Shown one piece after another: positions 59,801-64,000 of a stretch of DNA of 64,000 nt. The DNA is taken from positions 1 to 64,000 of the forward strand of contig NZ_BBUL01000083.1 in assembly GCF_000953825.1 (NCBI RefSeq). The letters are read 5' to 3'. Every line of letters starts with the position of its first letter. Position 1 is the first letter of the stretch. The notes under the pieces were generated by a model. The model did not search any database and had not been told where the DNA came from. It was given only the letters and a program-made list of their open reading frames with translations. The position numbers were made by a program, and so were the translations under genes. The DNA comes from Cellvibrio sp. OA-2007. GTDB taxonomy: Bacteria > Pseudomonadota > Gammaproteobacteria > Pseudomonadales > Cellvibrionaceae.

Positions 59801-60246
59801 CACCTTACTCAGCTGATTTGGCGACAGCTGTACCTTGGCTTACTGTAGTGCTCAATGGTGTTAAAGCACTCTTTCCAAATCTAATGATTTTGATGCTGGT
59901 GCTCGGATTGTCCCGCTTTTTAACCAAGACCTGGCGCTGGTGGTTAGTTGGGGCAATGGTTGCGTTATGGTTGATTGCATCATCGCTGGCGAGCAGGGAA
60001 TTTATGCTTACCTTTGCCTATCAACTGTTTAGCTTGATGATGGCTGGTCTTGGTTTCTTGTTAATTCGTCGTCAGCAATCAGGCGTCGCGCTGGCAATGC
60101 TAGGATCTATTGTCGCGTTGAATCAATTGGGGGTAATGCGTGCAATTTATTCAGATGCTATGTGGCAGGGCCTATTAAGTTTTGTGATTTGTCTTGCTCT
60201 TACCTACGTATTACTCCGGCATTGGTATGCACGTGGGGTAGAATAG
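56899..60246 (+). CDS. Very large CPBP-family intramembrane protease with duplicated extracytoplasmic modules
   Basis: The 1115-residue membrane protein starts at ATG 56899 (AAGGA at 56888-56892). CPBP (CAAX-protease-like/abortive-infection) motifs lie in the middle: EECVFR (433-438), FAGVH (470-474) and THFEYD (His512), so the catalytic set is intact. On each side lies a similar module of about 190 residues (47-235 and 627-815). Both run in the order AQ-rich helix, AGxxxxxQLI/ELIGK...Y...W, PxGxx, D/RxAxAxA helix, and VAGDKL/LAGDEV, and each is followed by membrane helices. The modules resemble PepSY-like folds by eye only. The rest is many membrane helices. Function unknown. A terminator follows. 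Confidence 0.82.
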   Translation: MMQVSSQHFFSFQSRLFWAIFLVAALIAAVAAIKLMFVAAPGLNVDITFSREQAVAAAQQFQQRQFPELTTERSATVFVSDRGLQNYVELEAGGVDAFQQLIPQLDAVTHYWKVRNFAAGQEEELIMAFSPRGEPISFAYLMPDKTPGAALDESAARELAEAGARSFMGERFNAYKTLETKQKRQASGRVDYSFTYEHSSLSANEARFRLELKVAGDKLIAVDTFKHIPEAFDQRFNEMRSLNTQISQIASYFMAVLFGLGGLAGGGIWLFRRHQLRWVNAFWPALVVGAGLAGAVFANLPMAWMNYQTTSSAQTFLFQQLAQAGGVLVFASLAFATIYAIAEGLTRMAFADHPRLWDMFRPAALSPEVLGRVLGAYAWTGCFLLYAMVFYWFSSTVLGWWQPAGMNSDPNILASWRPALAPIFTALQAGTWEECVFRAIPLALAVLIGNHFGIRNKLVIVTLILQALIFAGVHANYPNLPGYSRLIELFIPALAFGLVYLRFGLMICMITHFEYDLVLMSLPIFTADDASLWFDRLLVILAGAAPLLALAWARLRGGRWAALGSEWRNGAPVDLVPDASPSTPAEAFSIGAPLSIKPLWLAVIALAAMVLIGLGANRTSRLEWPQYEIDRAQAGQQAEQYLQERGVLLEGEWRRTITTHNGEYQTRNFVWRQAGAEKTQELIGKYLDTPFWVVTWRKFDGPVEDRSEYWQAWIYPDGRLHELVHQLPEGRTGAKLTRGQAKAKAMAWIIENGWGNLATLEEKSVEEILRPARRDWAVTYLDKQAFDQGNGRAAIVIKLAGDEVTSYVRTIDIPQEWTRAETEAYSREQPYNIVSKLALLVLVGLAVVCFFRKSSGRKFSLIAALPWVLLIVCANTAVSLLWIDQALTNFQTTMGWWMQIGMLLVGLGIGASVIGALVFFIAQALHTERPRIGANLTGDFVLGVVLALALVAYRALIELLLPTIWAPTPYSADLATAVPWLTVVLNGVKALFPNLMILMLVLGLSRFLTKTWRWWLVGAMVALWLIASSLASREFMLTFAYQLFSLMMAGLGFLLIRRQQSGVALAMLGSIVALNQLGVMRAIYSDAMWQGLLSFVICLALTYVLLRHWYARGVE

Positions 60247-60267
60247 CCCACATTGCTAGCGTCATCG

Positions 60268-60294
60268 AAAGGCACTGCAATCAGTGCCTTTTTT
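60268..60294 (+). terminator. Terminator after the CPBP gene
   Basis: AAAGGCACTG-CAAT-CAGTGCCTTTTTT is a perfect 10-bp stem with a 4-nt loop and T tract, separating the CPBP gene from pdxH. Confidence 0.9.
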
Positions 60295-60350
60295 GTTTAT
60301 CGCCTTTTTGCGGGTGCTTGTTGCGCTTGGTCTATATGAGGAGCAGTAGT

Positions 60351-60995
60351 ATGGAATTAAATCTCGACAATTTTCGCCGCGAATACACCCAAGGTGGATT
60401 GGAGCGCGTTGACTTGTTGGATAATCCCCTTGAGCAATTTGACCGCTGGATGCAGCAGACAATCAAAGCAGGTATTCCCGACCCGAATGCGATGACTATC
60501 GCCACGGTAGATGCGGCTGGTCAGCCATCGCAGCGCATAGTGCTATTAAAACATCTGGATGAAAAAGGCTTTGTGTTTTACACCAATCTGAATAGTCGTA
60601 AAGCGCAAGAGCTAAAACAAAACCCCAAAATCAGTTTGCATTTTCCCTGGCACTTTTTGGAGCGACAGGTAAAAGTGTGCGGTGTGGTAGAACAATTGTC
60701 GAAAGCAGAAGTGTTGAAATATTTTGTCTCGCGCCCGCGCGATAGTCAGTTGGGAGCTTGGGCTTCACAGCAGAGCCGCCCGATTTCGTCGCGCGCGCTC
60801 TTGATGCAGCAATTTGATGCCATGAAAAATAAATTTGCCAAGGGTGAAATTCCGGTTCCAGACTTTTGGGGCGGATTTAGGGTTAAACCTCATCAAATTG
60901 AATTCTGGCAAGGCGGTGCTGCGCGCCTGCATGATAGTTTTCAATACAACTTGCAATCCGATGGCTCTTGGTTAATTCAACGCCTTGAACCATGA
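60351..60995 (+). CDS. pdxH: Pyridoxine/pyridoxamine 5'-phosphate oxidase
   Basis: PdxH oxidises PNP or PMP to the cofactor PLP with FMN and oxygen. The ATG at 60351 follows GAGGAG (60338-60343) and gives 214 residues, the standard length. Motifs: [56 protein letters not shown], and the C-terminal signature with [11 protein letters not shown] and WLIQRLEP. A longer in-frame start at 60162 lies inside the upstream gene and terminator. The quinone oxidoreductase gene begins 11 bp after its stop. Confidence 0.98.
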   Translation: MELNLDNFRREYTQGGLERVDLLDNPLEQFDRWMQQTIKAGIPDPNAMTIATVDAAGQPSQRIVLLKHLDEKGFVFYTNLNSRKAQELKQNPKISLHFPWHFLERQVKVCGVVEQLSKAEVLKYFVSRPRDSQLGAWASQQSRPISSRALLMQQFDAMKNKFAKGEIPVPDFWGGFRVKPHQIEFWQGGAARLHDSFQYNLQSDGSWLIQRLEP

Positions 60996-61005
60996 TGCAT
61001 TGGCT

Positions 61006-61989
61006 ATGATGAAATTTATCGCATTAAAAAATTCTGGCGGCGTTGATCAGTTGGAATTGCAAACCATGGCAGTTCCGCAGCCAAACGCCGATGAAGTATT
61101 AATCCGTGTGTATGCTGCAGGCATCAATCGCCCGGATATTTTACAGCGGCAAGGTGCGTATCCAGCGCCTGCCGATGCATCACCTATTTTGGGCTTGGAA
61201 GTAGCGGGTGAGATTATTGCCTGCGGTGAAAAAGTGAAACGCTGGCAGCTTGGCGATAAGGTTTGCGCGTTGGTCAATGGCGGTGGTTATGCGGATTATT
61301 CGCTGGCACCTGCCGCTCAGTGTTTGCCAATACCAGCGGGGTTTTCCTATGTGCAAGCTGCCGCGCTGCCCGAAACGTTTTTTACGGTGTGGCACAACCT
61401 ATTTCAACGCGCGCACTTAACAGCGGGCGAAAGTGTGTTAATTCACGGCGGTGCAAGCGGTATAGGCACGGCGGCAATTCAGTTGGCGCGCGCTGCGGGT
61501 GCGCAAGTATTTACAACGGCCGGGTCAGCTGAAAAATGTGCGGCAATTAGTGCGCTCGGTGCGATTTCCATTCATTACAATGAACAGGATTTTGTTGCGG
61601 TCATTAAAGAGCATACGCAGGGGCAGGGCGTGAATGTGATTTTGGATATGGTCGGTGGCGATTATATCCAGCGCAATATTTCGGCCGCTGCAAAAGAGGG
61701 GCGTATCGTGAATATCGCCTTTTTGCAGGGCAGCAAAGCCCAATTGGATTTTATGCCCTTGATGTTAAAGCGGCTCACCTTGACTGGCTCCACACTGCGC
61801 TCTCAATCCACAGCAACCAAAGCCACAATTGCCCGCGAGCTGGAAGAGAAAGTCTGGCCACAATTAAACAATAAAACTATTGAGCCGGTGATTGATTCAG
61901 TATTTCCTTTTGCGCAGGTTGCCGCTGCACATATGCGTATGGAATCGAATCAACATATTGGGAAAATAATATTAACTTTAGGTGAATAG
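61006..61989 (+). CDS. NAD(P)H quinone oxidoreductase (zeta-crystallin type)
   Basis: The protein has about 327 residues and belongs to the zinc-free MDR family, PIG3/zeta-crystallin-like; such enzymes reduce quinones with NADPH. GINRPDILQRQGAYPAP and the nucleotide-binding HGGASGIGTAAIQLARAAGA (near 150) are visible; no zinc-ligand pattern is seen. Tandem ATGs at 61006 and 61009 are the likely start; a TTG at 60985 would overlap pdxH. It is probably cotranscribed with pdxH. Exact substrate unknown. Confidence 0.9.
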   Translation: MMKFIALKNSGGVDQLELQTMAVPQPNADEVLIRVYAAGINRPDILQRQGAYPAPADASPILGLEVAGEIIACGEKVKRWQLGDKVCALVNGGGYADYSLAPAAQCLPIPAGFSYVQAAALPETFFTVWHNLFQRAHLTAGESVLIHGGASGIGTAAIQLARAAGAQVFTTAGSAEKCAAISALGAISIHYNEQDFVAVIKEHTQGQGVNVILDMVGGDYIQRNISAAAKEGRIVNIAFLQGSKAQLDFMPLMLKRLTLTGSTLRSQSTATKATIARELEEKVWPQLNNKTIEPVIDSVFPFAQVAAAHMRMESNQHIGKIILTLGE

Positions 61990-62026
61990 TAGGCTTTCGT
62001 TTTTTTCGGCGAATGTATTCATTCGC

Positions 62027-62095
62027 CGTCACTCCCACTTGCGGGAGTCCAATGGTTGCAAGTAAACCTATGGATCCTCGCTGCGCGAGGATGAC
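62027..62095. repeat. Dispersed two-hairpin repeat, copy 2 (69 bp, reversed)
   Basis: This is the reverse-orientation counterpart of 38955-39023. ACTCCCACTTGCGGGAGT (62031-62048) is the first hairpin, and ATCCTCGC-TGC-GCGAGGAT (62074-62092) the second. The GGATCCATAGGTTT block is shared on the opposite strand. Hairpin changes are partly compensated (CGC/GCG versus CCCGC/GCGGG), which suggests selection on the fold. It lies in the 155-bp gap before the CoA-transferase gene. Confidence 0.8.
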
Positions 62096-62144
62096 GATTC
62101 CCTACTTAATTTCTAATTAGCTGTTAAATTAAAGTGAAACTAAT

Positions 62145-63344
62145 ATGAAAAGTTCTCGTCGTCCCCTCGATGGCATTCGCGTAATCGAAATCGGCCAGTT
62201 ACTCGCTGGGCCTTTTGCGGGCTGTATGCTTGGTTATTTCGGTGCAGAAGTAATAAAAATCGAACCGCCGGAGGGGGATCCTATTCGCGGTTGGCGGGTA
62301 TTGGAAAATGGCACATCGCATTGGTGGCGTAGTATCGGGCGCAATAAAAAAAGTATTACGCTGGATTTAAAAAAACCTGAAGGTCAAAACATTGCGCGAC
62401 AGTTAATGGATACTGCTGACGTAGTAATCGAAAATTTTCGCCCAGGGGTGATGGAAAATTGGGGACTGGGCCCCGACGAGATTAAAAAAACGAATCCCAA
62501 GCTGGTATATGCGCGCATTTCCGGTTACGGTCAAACAGGCCCCTATGCCAGCAAGCCGGGTTTTGCCTCTGTCTGCGAAGGTATGAGCGGTTTTCGCTAT
62601 GTAAATGGTTTTCCCGATCAAGCACCGGTGCGACCTAATCTGAGTATTGGCGATACGATTTCTGGCATTCACGCAGCGCTCGGTATCGCATTGGCTTTAT
62701 TGGAGCGCGAGCGAAATGAAAACGGCGGGGGGCAGGTGGTAGATGTTGCGCTCTATGAGTCGATGTTTAATTTAATGGAAGCCGTGGTGCCGGAATTTTC
62801 CGGTGCGGGTGTGATTCGCGAGCCTTCCGGCACCACGGTGACGGGCATTGTGCCTACCAATACCTATCGCTGCAAAAATGGTAAATACGTAGTGATTGGT
62901 GGCAATGGTGATTCGATCTTTCAGCGCTTGATGGAAATTGCCGGTCATCCGGAAATGGCCAATGATCCGCGCATGGCTAATAATGCAGGGCGTGTTGCCC
63001 ACGAATTGGAGATTGATAATGCATTGGCGGCATGGTGCATGAGTAAAGATGCCGATGAAATTTTGCAATTGTTGGAGCAGGCGCGCGTGCCCGGTGGGCC
63101 AATCTACAATGCGCAAGATATGTTTGCTGACCCGCACTTCAACGCGCGCGGTATGTTTGAGCAGGTCGAAATCAATGGCAAACCCTTAAAGATTCCGGCA
63201 ATACTGCCTAAGTTGGCCGACACGCCTGGGCGCACTGACTGGCCCGGTGGTGAAATCGGCAGCCACACGCAAGAAACCTTGCAAGCGATATTAAATTTAT
63301 CGCCAGCGCAAATTGCTGAGTTAAAAACCGCGGGTGTTATTTAA
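62145..63344 (+). CDS. CaiB/BaiF-family CoA-transferase (class III)
   Basis: The 399-residue cytoplasmic enzyme moves CoA between carboxylic acids by an aspartyl-CoA intermediate. The class-III hallmarks are the N-terminal GIRVIEIGQLLAGPFAGCMLGYFGAEVIKIEPPEGDPIRGW, NKKSITLDLKKPEGQ, VIENFRPGVMENWGLG and IRxSGYGQTGP-like ARISGYGQTGPYASKPGF, with the catalytic Asp expected in the DTISGIHAALGIALAL region. The substrate pair cannot be read from sequence. It is close to the DUF1653 and tadA genes. Confidence 0.92.
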   Translation: MKSSRRPLDGIRVIEIGQLLAGPFAGCMLGYFGAEVIKIEPPEGDPIRGWRVLENGTSHWWRSIGRNKKSITLDLKKPEGQNIARQLMDTADVVIENFRPGVMENWGLGPDEIKKTNPKLVYARISGYGQTGPYASKPGFASVCEGMSGFRYVNGFPDQAPVRPNLSIGDTISGIHAALGIALALLERERNENGGGQVVDVALYESMFNLMEAVVPEFSGAGVIREPSGTTVTGIVPTNTYRCKNGKYVVIGGNGDSIFQRLMEIAGHPEMANDPRMANNAGRVAHELEIDNALAAWCMSKDADEILQLLEQARVPGGPIYNAQDMFADPHFNARGMFEQVEINGKPLKIPAILPKLADTPGRTDWPGGEIGSHTQETLQAILNLSPAQIAELKTAGVI

Positions 63345-63354
63345 GGTAATCACA

Positions 63355-63624
63355 ATGAAATTGAAATCCGGTTTGTATCGTCACTACAAAGGCAATGACT
63401 ATTTTGTATTTCAGGTGGCGACGCACAGTGAAACCCGTGAACCTATGGTCTTTTATCGCTGCTTGTACGGCGACTATTCCTGGTGGGTGCGCCCATTAGA
63501 TATGTTTATGGAAACGGTTGAGCTGGCGGGCGAAACCATACCACGCTTTCGTTTTGTGCGCGCATTAACCGAGCAGGAACTGGCAAATTATTTGGCGCCT
63601 TTAGTGGAAGTAAAAAATTCGTGA
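63355..63624 (+). CDS. DUF1653-family protein
   Basis: The 89-residue protein matches the small DUF1653 family of unknown function: LKSGLYRHYKGNDYFVFQVATHSETREPMVFYRCLYGDYSWWVRPLDMFMETV. The ATG at 63355 follows AAGG (63343-63346). It overlaps tadA by 4 bp (GTGA), suggesting coupled translation. The start of the longer frame at 63334 would lie inside the CoA-transferase gene. Confidence 0.87.
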   Translation: MKLKSGLYRHYKGNDYFVFQVATHSETREPMVFYRCLYGDYSWWVRPLDMFMETVELAGETIPRFRFVRALTEQELANYLAPLVEVKNS

Positions 63625-64000
63625 GTATTGTTGATCAAGAACATTATCCCGAGAGCGGCAAAAAATTTTCAGCAGAAGATAAACGTTGGATGGAATATGC
63701 CATCGCGCTCGCCGCAAAAGGTGAGGCGATTGGCGAGGTGCCGGTAGGCGCGGTCATTGTGCGGGATGAAAAAATCATCGGTGAAGGATTTAATCAACCA
63801 ATAACCAGCCATGATCCAACTGCCCACGCTGAAGTCATCGCACTGCGCCAAGCGGCAAGTCAGGTTCAAAATTATCGTTTAGTCGGCGCAACCATTTATG
63901 TCACCCTCGAGCCTTGCACAATGTGTGTCGGAGCGTTAGTGCATGCGCGAATTGCGCGTTTGGTGTTTGGTACAACCGAAACTAAAGCGGGCGCAGTGGT
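63621..64000 (+). CDS. tadA: tRNA-specific adenosine deaminase, 3' end cut by window
   Basis: TadA converts adenosine 34 to inosine in tRNA-Arg. It starts with GTG at 63621, overlapping the DUF1653 stop as GTGA. The visible 126 residues have the zinc/proton-shuttle motif TAHAEVIALRQAA and the zinc motif EPCTMCVGALVHARI (PCxxC), and the frame stays open at position 64000. It has a short N-terminal extension before the deaminase core. The rest lies outside this window. Confidence 0.95.
   Translation, partial: MSIVDQEHYPESGKKFSAEDKRWMEYAIALAAKGEAIGEVPVGAVIVRDEKIIGEGFNQPITSHDPTAHAEVIALRQAASQVQNYRLVGATIYVTLEPCTMCVGALVHARIARLVFGTTETKAGAV

Noticed and set aside
56899-60246. Phage-defence (abortive infection) role of the CPBP protein
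   Set aside because: The family is sometimes labelled Abi, but there are no defence, phage or mobility genes nearby; context does not support it.

Overview
The window looks like core chromosome of a gammaproteobacterium of the Pseudomonas/Cellvibrio type. The basis is gene order (map-glnD-dapC-dapD back to back with rpsB-tsf-pyrH-frr-uppS-cdsA-dxr-rseP-bamA-skp-lpxD-fabZ-lpxA-lpxB-rnhB-dnaE-accA), protein similarity as remembered for those groups, and moderate base composition. Genus is inference; Cellvibrionaceae is my best guess. I see no rRNA, tRNA, insertion sequence, prophage or CRISPR array.

Region 1 (1-8.0 kb). The 3' end of an unrecognised gene faces a YebC-family gene. A leftward operon follows (map, glnD, dapC, nth, an ArsC-like reductase gene, dapD) covering N-terminal Met removal, nitrogen signalling, lysine/diaminopimelate synthesis and base-excision repair. 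Region 2 (8.0-28.8 kb). The rightward macro-synthesis block: ribosomal protein S2 and EF-Ts with a leader and an intercistronic attenuator-like hairpin, UMP kinase, ribosome recycling factor, undecaprenyl-PP synthase, CDP-DAG synthase, MEP-pathway Dxr, site-2 protease RseP, outer-membrane assembly factor BamA, chaperone Skp, the lipid A genes, RNase HII, DNA polymerase III alpha, a CBS-domain protein and acetyl-CoA carboxylase alpha. Several consecutive genes here start with GTG or TTG.

Region 3 (28.8-39.6 kb, mostly leftward, more accessory). A secreted protein of unknown function, a membrane Ser/Thr kinase fused to PEGA and formylglycine-enzyme-like domains, a YgiQ radical SAM protein, a porin plus periplasmic FMN-binding protein pair whose promoter is flanked by Fur-like palindromes, a periplasmic rhodanese, an AI-2E family permease, an orphan membrane-anchored helical protein, a DUF3820 protein and a SUI1/YciH protein.

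Region 4 (39.7-49 kb). A class-C-beta-lactamase-like esterase, SlyX, a PAS-GGDEF-EAL protein, the BepA-type M48 protease, TusA and a large secreted M16 protease. Region 5 (49-54 kb). aceE-aceF without a linked lpd gene. Region 6 (53.8-64 kb). A lipoprotein esterase, DUF1287 and VanZ proteins, MobA, an 1115-residue CPBP protease with an internal duplication, PdxH, a quinone oxidoreductase, a CaiB/BaiF CoA-transferase, DUF1653 and the 5' part of tadA.

The best candidates for something undescribed are the porin/flavoprotein operon with its palindromic operators, the duplicated CPBP protein, the kinase-PEGA-FGE-like receptor with its secreted neighbour, and a 69-bp two-hairpin dispersed repeat present in two inverted copies.
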